Assembly: GCA_964469765.1 (NCBI GenBank)
Contig: CAYYAU010000063.1
Span: forward strand, 1 to 6,857
Reading direction: 5' to 3'
Origin: CAYYAU01 sp964469765 [NCBI: uncultured Clostridia bacterium]
GTDB taxonomy: Bacteria; UBA6262; WVXT01; CAYYAU01
Length of the DNA stretch: 6,857 nucleotides
The position numbers and the translations under genes were made by a program. Below the pieces are notes generated by a model. It ran no database searches. It saw only the letters and a list, made by a program, of their open reading frames with translations, and was not told the origin of the DNA. Positions 1 through 6,055 of the stretch are shown in pieces. Every line of letters starts with the position of its first letter. The first letter of the stretch is position 1.

Positions 1-5
1 ATGTT

Positions 6-54
6 AGAAAATCTTTACCTCGCCAATTCCTAGTGGCGGATAAGTAGATTTTCT
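6..54. repeat. Two-part palindrome directly after the permease stop
   Basis: A perfect 9-base inverted repeat (6-14 AGAAAATCT, 46-54 AGATTTTCT) encloses a second 5-base GC-rich inverted repeat (21-25 CGCCA, 34-38 TGGCG) with an 8-base loop. It starts at the base after the permease stop codon (55-57). On the minus strand the distal arm holds TTTT within the stem and no uridine run follows, so it is not a textbook Rho-independent terminator. It could still end or protect the transcript, or be a copy of a dispersed palindromic repeat. No second copy is visible in this window. Confidence 0.6.
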
Positions 55-1299
55 TTATTCCTTAACTGAATAACCTGCCTTCTTTATTGAAAAAATTATT
101 AAATCCTTTGAAATATCTCCAATAACTTTAACTTTTTTTGCTTTTAAATCTATATTTACATCTTTTATGCCTTGAATTTTTCTTAATTCCATATCTATTG
201 TTTTTACACAATGCTCGCACGTCATATCAGGTACTTCAAAAACCATTCCCACCTTTTTCATATTAGTAGTTGTTTTTTTTGATTTTTTAAGCATTGCTAT
301 AATAATAAAAACAATAATAACTACACTGGATAAAACTTTTATCAAATAAGGAAGTATTCTTATCGAGCCTTTAAAGAAAACTAAACTCTTTCCTATAGCA
401 CTGTATGCATAATCAAGCACACCACCAAAAAGAATGGCTGTAAAAACTATCGTTGAAAGATAAATAAAAAGAGTCTTTTTACCAAGTTTACCACCAACAA
501 AAGATATCGTTGCAGCATTTGTTGCTGGACCAGCAATAAGAAATAGCAAACCCGCACCTGGAGACATTCCTTTTATTATTAAAGAGGCAGCAATCGGGAT
601 TGAACCAGTGGCACATATATACATAGGTATCCCTATTAAAAGCATAAATGGATATGAAAGTAATGGATTACCTAAATACTGCTCAACAATCTTTGTTGGA
701 ACAAAAAAACCTATCAATCCACCAACAACAACTCCAATAATTATCCATTTTCCAACATCCGATATAAGGTCGTAAAAAGCATATCTGAATATTACTTTAA
801 TTCTATCAATTATAGAATGAGAATGGGAAGAATCTATATCGCATATATTACAGGAAAAAGATGCAGGATATTTAATCTCTTCTTTTCTCTCAACAATATT
901 ACTAAATATTCCTGCAAGAGTCGCTGCAAAAAATGAAGCCATTGGTCTTATAATAGCAAATAGAATACCTAACAACGAATAGGTAGCAAGAACCGAATCA
1001 ACGCCCGATGTGGGCGTAGAAATAAGAAAGGACAATGTCGGCCCTTTAGCCGCACCTTCTTTTCTTAAATGAGCTGCAACTGGTATTACCCCACAAGAGC
1101 ACAGAGGTAATGGAATCCCAAATAATGATGCCTTTACAATTGAAAAGAAATTATTCTTTGAAAAATGAGAATAAATTTTTCCTTTAGGGATAACAACATA
1201 AAGGACTCCAGCAATCAAAAATCCAAAAAGAAGATAAGGAGACATTTCAAGAAGCAAAAACCAAATCTCTTCAAATAATCCCATTATAATTTTTAACAT
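55..1299 (-). CDS. SO_0444-type Cu/Zn efflux permease with C-terminal HMA domain
   Basis: This is a 414-residue integral membrane protein of the predicted permease family (ArsP/DUF318 type, SO_0444 Cu/Zn efflux subgroup), expected to export heavy metal ions across the inner membrane. The sequence shows two related permease halves. The first carries PLCSCGVIP (65-73) and STPTSGVDS (94-102). The second carries GIPMYICATGSIPIAA (223-238) and AGPATNAATIS (256-266). About eight to ten hydrophobic segments span 8-335. The loop between the halves holds C150xxC153 and H159/H161, a possible metal site. The C-terminus (about 351-414) is a heavy-metal-associated domain with MTCEHC (359-364), cysteines at 361 and 364. 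The ATG at 1299 is the first ATG in the open stretch, but only a weak purine run (AAAGAA) precedes it. It lies 29 bases after the glycosylase gene and is probably cotranscribed with it. The family call is secure; the exact metal is inferred. Confidence 0.92.
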   Translation of the reverse strand: MLKIIMGLFEEIWFLLLEMSPYLLFGFLIAGVLYVVIPKGKIYSHFSKNNFFSIVKASLFGIPLPLCSCGVIPVAAHLRKEGAAKGPTLSFLISTPTSGVDSVLATYSLLGILFAIIRPMASFFAATLAGIFSNIVERKEEIKYPASFSCNICDIDSSHSHSIIDRIKVIFRYAFYDLISDVGKWIIIGVVVGGLIGFFVPTKIVEQYLGNPLLSYPFMLLIGIPMYICATGSIPIAASLIIKGMSPGAGLLFLIAGPATNAATISFVGGKLGKKTLFIYLSTIVFTAILFGGVLDYAYSAIGKSLVFFKGSIRILPYLIKVLSSVVIIVFIIIAMLKKSKKTTTNMKKVGMVFEVPDMTCEHCVKTIDMELRKIQGIKDVNIDLKAKKVKVIGDISKDLIIFSIKKAGYSVKE

Positions 1300-1328
1300 G
1301 ATTTCTTTTGCTACTTTTTCTATTTATT

Positions 1329-1982
1329 TTATTTAAATACTTCTCCTGTTTCTTTATACCAAAACAGTAAATCAAGATGACTTAAAGGGATATTAATATT
1401 ACTAGCAAATTTCTTCATTCTCTTCTCAATTTCAATATATTTTTTTCTTAATAAAGAATCTGGAATATTTTTTATTATACTAAATAATTTCAAATTTTTT
1501 AATATATGCCTGTCAAGAATTGCAAGGTTTTCTGATTTTCCAATATTTCTCAAGAAATGACTTGCTTCTTTATACCCTATGCCTTTTACTCTTGAAACAA
1601 GCCAATCTCTTATTTCGTAAACATCTCTAAACTGAGAAATCCTTGATTTAATAACAGGTTTACCATTTTTCAAAAACTGTTCTTGAGCTTTTTTTATAAA
1701 ATGTGCTTTTTTATATTTAAACCTTATCAAAATTAATTCTTTTAAAATATGACTTTCTTTTCCTTTCAATAAGATATTTTTACTCTTTAGATTTTCAACT
1801 GTTGCCCAGCACATTTTCGCCTTTGATTGAGGAGTTAATATACAAAAAACAAGTTCAGCAAAAATATCCTTATCATCTCCATTATCCCAAATTTGCCTAA
1901 ACTTACTAATTCTAAAATGGATTCTATTCTTGATGGAAGCATAGAGTTTTTTTAATTCCTTAACAGAAACTTGTCTACTCAT
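1329..1982 (-). CDS. ogg: Ogg2-type 8-oxoguanine DNA glycosylase/AP lyase
   Basis: This 217-residue protein resembles the short archaeal/thermophile Ogg2 N-glycosylase/DNA lyases, which excise 8-oxoguanine and nick the abasic site. The N-terminal helical part includes LVFCILTPQSKAK (44-56). A helix-hairpin-helix follows with VKGIGYKEASHFLRNIG (132-148), whose K138 is the expected Schiff-base lysine. The family aspartate is D157 in LAILDRHIL (153-161). The end, LLFWYKETGEVFK (205-217), finishes with the C-terminal lysine that Ogg2 enzymes use in recognising the oxidised base. Length is normal for the family. The start is forced: a TAA codon lies immediately upstream in frame. No Shine-Dalgarno sequence is visible. 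The gene is 29 bases upstream of the metal efflux permease, so the two are probably cotranscribed. A general HhH endonuclease III relative is less likely because no Fe-S cysteine cluster is present. Confidence 0.85.
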   Translation of the reverse strand: MSRQVSVKELKKLYASIKNRIHFRISKFRQIWDNGDDKDIFAELVFCILTPQSKAKMCWATVENLKSKNILLKGKESHILKELILIRFKYKKAHFIKKAQEQFLKNGKPVIKSRISQFRDVYEIRDWLVSRVKGIGYKEASHFLRNIGKSENLAILDRHILKNLKLFSIIKNIPDSLLRKKYIEIEKRMKKFASNINIPLSHLDLLFWYKETGEVFK

Positions 1983-2068
1983 TTAATTTAACATTCACAT
2001 TAAACTCATTAGAATGTAACTTTACACTTTTTGTATGTAATAAATTAACCTGTCTCTTCAAAAAATTA

Positions 2069-2326
2069 CTAATAATTTATTCTTCTTCGTATACTCTCTT
2101 CATATATATTAAACTTTTCTGTTTTCACAATTCCTCTTAACCTAGGAGATTTCCAAACTAAAATGTCTATAAAGGTTGATTTAAATATTGTTTCGTTTTT
2201 AGAAACTTCGCCTTTAACCTTATCAATAAGTTCCCAGTATTTCTTTTCATCCTTTTCTAACTGCTCATATATAGATGCCCATTTCTCTATAAAACTATCA
2301 TCAATCAAAAATTTTTTATGTCCCAT
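2069..2326 (-). CDS. Short uncharacterised protein with WKSPR motif, possibly truncated
   Basis: I cannot assign a function. The 85-residue product is charged and mostly helical, with no membrane segment. It reads like an N-terminal helical domain with YEQLEKDEKKYWELIDKV (20-37) and ILVWKSPRLRGIV (55-67). As I recall it, this pattern occurs at the start of larger uncharacterised bacterial proteins of about 200 residues, where WK[ST]PR is followed by a helix-hairpin-helix-like half. Here the frame stops about 20 residues after that motif. Only 86 bases separate it from the glycosylase gene, too few for the missing half, so it is either a natural short form or a 3'-truncated remnant. The ATG at 2326 has a stop nine codons upstream in frame and no convincing Shine-Dalgarno site, which lowers confidence that it is translated. 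Confidence 0.45.
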   Translation of the reverse strand: MGHKKFLIDDSFIEKWASIYEQLEKDEKKYWELIDKVKGEVSKNETIFKSTFIDILVWKSPRLRGIVKTEKFNIYEESIRRRINY

Positions 2327-2402
2327 ATTACTTATATCTGTAGATTGTTCTCATCCTTCTTTAAAATAAAGCTGAACAAGTGCATAGAGGAAATTTTGAT
2401 TT

Positions 2403-2430
2403 TTTCACTTTTAACTTTTAATTTTTAATT
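2403..2430 (-). repeat. Four tandem 7-base A-rich repeats after the mscS stop
   Basis: Directly after the channel stop codon (2431-2433) the minus strand reads AATTAAA, AATTAAA, AGTTAAA, AGTGAAA. These are four 7-base units in perfect register, with substitutions only at positions 2 and 4, followed by further A-rich sequence. Short heptanucleotide arrays between genes are known from several bacterial genomes, for example the STRR elements of cyanobacteria. The array occupies the start of the 104-base gap before the small WKSPR gene. No strong hairpin terminator is visible in that gap. Confidence 0.6.
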
Positions 2431-3480
2431 CTACTTATTTACATACAATGTTTGTGTAGGATAAGCAAACTCTATCTTTCTTTTTTCAAACTCCGCCTTA
2501 ATAGCTAAATTAATCTCCTGCTGAATATCCATATACTTGTTATAATCCCTACTATGAATATAATACACAACTTCATATACAAGACTAAAATCTCCAAAAG
2601 AGAAAAAATGTGCTCTATCAAATGTTGTGTCCTTTATGTCTTCAATAATCTTTCTAATAATTTCAGGTATTTCTTTTACCTGTTTAAGTGTTGTTTGATA
2701 AATCACTCCTAACCTGAATACAACTCTTCTCATCTGCATCCTCTTATAGTTTCTAACACGAGAGTTTGTAAGGTCCTTATTAGAAAAGATCAACTGTTCT
2801 CCACCTAAACTTCTAACCCTTGTTGTTTTAATACCAATGTGCTCAATAGTTCCTAAATACTCATCAACAATAATAAAATCACCTATCTCAAATGGCTTAT
2901 CAAAGAAAATTGCAAAGTAACTAAAAAGGTCTCCTAAAATTGTTTGTGCAGCTAAGGCTACCGCAACACCCCCGATACCTAAACCAGCAATTACTGATGA
3001 TATCTTAAACCCAAAATTATCTAAAAGAAAAATAACTCCAAGTCCCCAAATAATTACTTTTATTACTGTAAGAATCCCTTTAAGTTCTTTCTCTTTTGTC
3101 TTATCTTTTTCTTTCTTTAACCAATAAGTTTTAAGTGAATAAGAAATAATTGCAACTAAAAACCGAATAGCAAAAATAGTTAAAAGAATTATACCGACTA
3201 TATCAATGGATTTTCTTAAACCAGTATTTAAAGTTAACCCTTGAACACTTAAATAAAAAATACCAAAATAAAGGAGAGGAAGTAATGTCTTTTCAAAAAT
3301 AGCTATCAAGAAATCATCTAATTTTGAAGTGGTCTTCTCTGTCCATTTTTTAAGACGGATAAGAACAATATTCCGAATTATCTTTATAAGAATAATTCCT
3401 ACAATTAAGATTAAAAGAAATGTCGCATAATCTAAAATCCGATTTTGTAAAAAAGTCTTCTGTAAGATTTCTTTTAACAT
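2431..3480 (-). CDS. MscS-family mechanosensitive ion channel
   Basis: This 349-residue inner-membrane channel should open under membrane tension and release solutes during osmotic downshock. Hydrophobic segments lie near 16-36, 58-80, 92-116 and 136-154. The pore-lining helix follows at about 160-192, with the glycine/alanine pattern AGLGIGGVAVALAAQT (165-180). Next come the MscS beta domain, DKPFEIGDFIIVDEYLGTIE (194-213) and IGIKTTRVRSLGGEQLIFSN (215-234), and the alpha/beta cytoplasmic domain. The barrel motif FAYPTQTLYV (338-347) sits at the C-terminus. This layout (four hydrophobic segments plus the pore helix) is somewhat longer than the E. coli MscS type. The start is supported by GGAGGT (3486-3491), 5 bases before the ATG. 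It lies 77 bases after the PAS gene and is probably the last gene of the nifU-ptsI-PAS run, though its own promoter cannot be excluded. Confidence 0.95.
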   Translation of the reverse strand: MLKEILQKTFLQNRILDYATFLLILIVGIILIKIIRNIVLIRLKKWTEKTTSKLDDFLIAIFEKTLLPLLYFGIFYLSVQGLTLNTGLRKSIDIVGIILLTIFAIRFLVAIISYSLKTYWLKKEKDKTKEKELKGILTVIKVIIWGLGVIFLLDNFGFKISSVIAGLGIGGVAVALAAQTILGDLFSYFAIFFDKPFEIGDFIIVDEYLGTIEHIGIKTTRVRSLGGEQLIFSNKDLTNSRVRNYKRMQMRRVVFRLGVIYQTTLKQVKEIPEIIRKIIEDIKDTTFDRAHFFSFGDFSLVYEVVYYIHSRDYNKYMDIQQEINLAIKAEFEKRKIEFAYPTQTLYVNK

Positions 3481-3557
3481 TGCATACCTCCATTTACAGA
3501 ATACAAAGGTAATTTTCTTAGACTATTGTGTGTTGTTTTATTGTCTCATCCTATTCT

Positions 3558-4037
3558 CTATAATTCATTACCTTTATCCAGTAGTTTCTTTTCACCTTCA
3601 ATCTTTTTTATATTAGTTATATCCTGAGTCACTTCAAGACAACCTATATAATCCCCATTTCTATTATGAACAGGAAAATATCTTATATAGATTAATCTGT
3701 TCTTAAGATTAATCCAAAATTCAGCAACATCCCTTTTTCCTTTCTTGAAATCTTCCAATATCTGATTAACGATATGAACACTTTTCTGAGGGTGACAATT
3801 CTGGACTTTCCGTCCAATTACAGCCTTTGTTCTCATAAAAATCCTAGCCATTGTTTGATTAAAGTATCTAACTGTATCGTTTCTATCTACAAAACTGATA
3901 TCTACGGGCAAAGTATTAAGTAGAGCTTCAAGAACATCACTGGACAAACTCCCTGTTTCAAAAGAAATTGTATTCTTTTCTCTGGGCAATACAGGTTTCT
4001 TTACCTCTCTCTCTGAATCTTCTGGCATTTTATCCAT
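3558..4037 (-). CDS. Stand-alone PAS domain protein, DUF438 C-terminal type
   Basis: This 159-residue soluble protein is essentially one PAS sensor domain. Residues 1-27 are polar and probably disordered. The PAS fold covers about 34-145, with LLNTLPVDISFVDRNDTVRY (39-58), VIGRKVQNCHPQKSVHIV (73-90), RDVAEFWIN (102-110) and IGCLEVTQDIT (131-141). These phrases closely follow the PAS_10 domain at the C-terminus of DUF438 proteins. In those proteins it is normally preceded by DUF438 and often a hemerythrin-like HHE domain, and both are absent here. C81 and H82 in the NCHP motif, plus H88, could bind a cofactor; that is inference. No output domain (kinase, GGDEF, HTH) is present, so it must act through a partner or be a fragment that became independent. 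AAGGAGGG (4041-4048) supports the ATG at 4037. It begins 26 bases after ptsI and should be cotranscribed with it. Confidence 0.85.
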   Translation of the reverse strand: MDKMPEDSEREVKKPVLPREKNTISFETGSLSSDVLEALLNTLPVDISFVDRNDTVRYFNQTMARIFMRTKAVIGRKVQNCHPQKSVHIVNQILEDFKKGKRDVAEFWINLKNRLIYIRYFPVHNRNGDYIGCLEVTQDITNIKKIEGEKKLLDKGNEL

Positions 4038-4063
4038 AAGCCCTCCTTATATTCTACTTTAAT

Positions 4064-5761
4064 TTATATTAAATTAAACAGTTCATCAATCTCTCTTTTA
4101 GTTCTTGAAGCATACAATTTTCTCACAATAGAATAGCTTAAAGACCTTGTATTAAACAATTCACATTCTATATTAACAAGTTTTGATGGAGGGACACTAA
4201 AGCTTCTTAATCCAATCTTTAAAAATAAAGGATAAAACTCTATAAAACCAGTAATCTCTCCACATAAACAAATCTCTTTTTTAGTAACCTCACCTGCTTT
4301 CACAATAATTTCCATAAGTTTTACAAGCGAAGGATGAAGGATATGGTATCTTCTCTCAATAAAAGGAATACCCCGGGAAGCTGCTATAGTATACTGCAAA
4401 AGGTCGTTAGACCCGATATTTGCAAAGTCTACATATTTCAAAAGTAAATCGCTCATCAGCGCTGCAGCAGGGGTTTCTATCATAATTCCTTCTTTAATAT
4501 TTTTAATTTTTTTCCCTTCTTTCTCAAGTTCTGACTTTGCTTTTTTCACCATACTTTTAAATAAATATATATCATTTATATCTACCACCATCGGGTATAA
4601 AATCCTAACGTCGCCAAACTGAGCTACACGTAGAATAGCCCTTATCTGATTTAAATATATATCGGAGAATATCTCTAAAGCACGGGCTCCTCTTATCTCT
4701 AAATCAGGATTGGTTTGTTTAGGAAGTTTCATATATTTGGGTAACTTATCACTTCCTATATCCAACAGTCTTATAGTAACAGTCTTACCTTTCATCTGAC
4801 TAATGATGGAATGGAATATATTAAAATGTTCTTCTTCAGAAGGAACAAAGTCTCTATCTAAAAAAATAAACTCGGTTCTTAATAAACCAATCCCACCATA
4901 ATTAATACCCTTTACTAATTCCAACTCACCGGGGATGCTAATATTAATTTTTATCTTTACATTCTTTTTTAGCCGAGAAGACATTTTTACTTTACAAACT
5001 TCAGACTTCTTTAAAAAATCCTCAACCTTCTGTGTATAATATCTATCAGTTTTCTCATCAGGATTAACTATTATCTTTCCTGAAAATCCATCAGCAATAA
5101 CATAATCTCCGCAGTTAAGATTTTTCTCAACATCTACACCAAATATAACAGGGACTCCATAACTTCGAGCTAAAATTGTCGCATGAGTAGTAAACCCACC
5201 CTCTTCAGTAACAAACGCTAATACATTCTTTCTGGGTATATTTAAGACCATTGAAGGTGTAAACCTTTTTGATGCCACAACTACTGGTTGCCTTTCTCCC
5301 ACAGGACAAGCAAAATGGCCAGAACTCCCTTTAAAAGCAGACAAAATACGATTTCTTATATCCACAATATCATGGGATAACTCAGCAAAATGTGATTGAT
5401 TTAATCTATATTTCTCAATATACTCCTCAAATGTATCATTTACTGCATGCTCAGCATTAATTCTTCTTTTCTTTATAAGTGTCACCATAGAATTATATAA
5501 CTTCGGGTCTTTTAATATCATAATATGAGCTTTGAATACGTTACTTGCTTGTTTATTAAATAACTTTTCAGATTTTTGGATAAGCTCTCTCATTGTAAGC
5601 CTTGCTTTTTTATAAGCCTCTTTAAGTCTTAAAATTTCGCTCTCAACCCTATGCTTTTCAATTCCATAATGAGGAATATTTGCTTCAATCTCTTCTTCAT
5701 AAAGACATACTGTTCCCTTTGTTATACCTGCCGCAACTGTCATTCCTTTTAATATTTTCAT
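4064..5761 (-). CDS. ptsI: PTS Enzyme I (phosphoenolpyruvate-protein phosphotransferase)
   Basis: Enzyme I autophosphorylates from phosphoenolpyruvate and passes the phosphate to HPr, starting the PTS cascade in the cytoplasm. The 565-residue length is standard. The N-terminal HPr-interacting helical region is about 5-140. The mobile phosphohistidine domain is about 155-230, with EEGGFTTHATILARSYGVPV (186-205) and active H193. The PEP-binding TIM barrel is about 255-545. Visible active-site residues, aligned by motif to E. coli EI, are R295 (LLRTEF), R331 (IRLLDIGSDK), R357 (NPDLEIRGAR), E429 (IMIETPAA), N452/D453 (IGSNDLLQYT), R463 and C500 (CLCGE). The NPDLEIRGAR segment departs from the usual NPFLGxRAIR but keeps both arginines. 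The start is supported by AAAGGT (5768-5773), 6 bases before the ATG. No HPr or EII gene is in view, so whether it feeds sugar uptake or regulation is open. It lies 33 bases after the NifU gene. Confidence 0.97.
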   Translation of the reverse strand: MKILKGMTVAAGITKGTVCLYEEEIEANIPHYGIEKHRVESEILRLKEAYKKARLTMRELIQKSEKLFNKQASNVFKAHIMILKDPKLYNSMVTLIKKRRINAEHAVNDTFEEYIEKYRLNQSHFAELSHDIVDIRNRILSAFKGSSGHFACPVGERQPVVVASKRFTPSMVLNIPRKNVLAFVTEEGGFTTHATILARSYGVPVIFGVDVEKNLNCGDYVIADGFSGKIIVNPDEKTDRYYTQKVEDFLKKSEVCKVKMSSRLKKNVKIKINISIPGELELVKGINYGGIGLLRTEFIFLDRDFVPSEEEHFNIFHSIISQMKGKTVTIRLLDIGSDKLPKYMKLPKQTNPDLEIRGARALEIFSDIYLNQIRAILRVAQFGDVRILYPMVVDINDIYLFKSMVKKAKSELEKEGKKIKNIKEGIMIETPAAALMSDLLLKYVDFANIGSNDLLQYTIAASRGIPFIERRYHILHPSLVKLMEIIVKAGEVTKKEICLCGEITGFIEFYPLFLKIGLRSFSVPPSKLVNIECELFNTRSLSYSIVRKLYASRTKREIDELFNLI

Positions 5762-5785
5762 AATGAAACCTTTATTTAAAACTTA

Positions 5786-5811
5786 AGGTTGTTCCTATAC
5801 AGGAACCACCT
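5786..5811 (-). other. Hairpin over the nifU-like stop codon
   Basis: An imperfect inverted repeat: AGGT (5786-5789) pairs with ACCT (5808-5811), one mismatch follows, then GTTCCT (5791-5796) pairs with AGGAAC (5801-5806) around the 4-base loop ATAC. It includes the last codons and stop of the NifU-like gene. The RNA continues UUAAGUUUUAAAU, a weak U-rich stretch, before the ptsI ribosome site. It could be a partial terminator or an mRNA processing/stability element that sets ptsI level relative to the scaffold gene. With only ten pairs and a poor U tract, full termination is unlikely. Confidence 0.5.
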
Positions 5812-6019
5812 CTTTCACCTCAGGAATTTTCTCCTTCAACCTCTGTTCAATTCCCAATTTTAACGTATAAATACTCATCGGACAATGTCCACACGCACCT
5901 GTAAGCTTTACTTTAACAATACCATCTTCAGTTACCTCAACTAACTCAACATCTCCACCTTCAGATTGAAGATATGGTCTTACTTCATTTAAAATCTTTT
6001 CAACCTTTTCTTTCAACAT
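5795..6019 (-). CDS. NifU-like C-terminal-domain Fe-S scaffold protein
   Basis: This 74-residue protein is the stand-alone NifU C-terminal (Nfu) domain, which holds a transient Fe-S cluster, usually between two subunits, and hands it to target proteins. The full domain is visible: EKVEKILNEVRPYLQSEGGD (4-23), the hydrophobic strand VKVKLTG (35-41), then GACGHCP (41-47) with cluster cysteines C43 and C46, and the final helix and strand to VVPV. I place the start at the ATG at 6019. GGAGG lies 4 bases upstream, and the encoded protein then begins exactly where the domain begins. The longer open frame from 6133 adds 38 residues derived from a decayed flavoprotein gene, not from NifU. Upstream is a SufB-family gene, so this is an Fe-S assembly neighbourhood; ptsI follows after 33 bases. 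Confidence 0.93.
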   Translation of the reverse strand: MLKEKVEKILNEVRPYLQSEGGDVELVEVTEDGIVKVKLTGACGHCPMSIYTLKLGIEQRLKEKIPEVKEVVPV

Positions 6020-6023
6020 AATT

Positions 6024-6028
6024 CCTCC
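6024..6028 (-). promoter_or_regulatory. Shine-Dalgarno site fixing the nifU-like start
   Basis: GGAGG on the minus strand lies 4 bases upstream of the ATG at 6017-6019. No comparable site precedes the upstream in-frame ATG at 6131-6133. This is the main sequence reason for choosing the 74-residue form over the 112-residue open frame. Confidence 0.85.
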
Positions 6029-6055
6029 ATAAATTATGATTTTCTTTTTTAATAT

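Noticed and set aside
1991-2017. Inverted repeat ACATTC / GAATGT before the glycosylase gene as an operator
   Set aside because: Six AT-rich pairs with a 15-base spacer are expected by chance in DNA of this composition.
1983-2080. Open frame without a start codon (ISNFLKRQVNLL and onward) overlapping the glycosylase start, considered as the lost C-terminal half of the WKSPR protein
   Set aside because: Only about 34 codons, no helix-hairpin-helix motif recognisable, and preceded by a stop in the same frame. I cannot tell it from chance.
2328-2354. Eight-codon reading frame (MRTIYRYK) ending one base before the WKSPR start, possible leader peptide
   Set aside because: The GAAGG upstream touches the ATG with no spacing, so it could not act as its ribosome site. 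There is no attenuator hairpin and the peptide has no telling codon run.
2163-2369. Plus-strand open frame of 68 codons
   Set aside because: It lies antisense over the WKSPR gene, has low-complexity Ser/Phe composition typical of an antisense shadow, and lacks a ribosome site.
3490-3557. Promoter for mscS in the 77-base gap (TATTCT as a -10 box)
   Set aside because: No acceptable -35 box lies at the right distance, and AT-rich gaps give many such partial matches.
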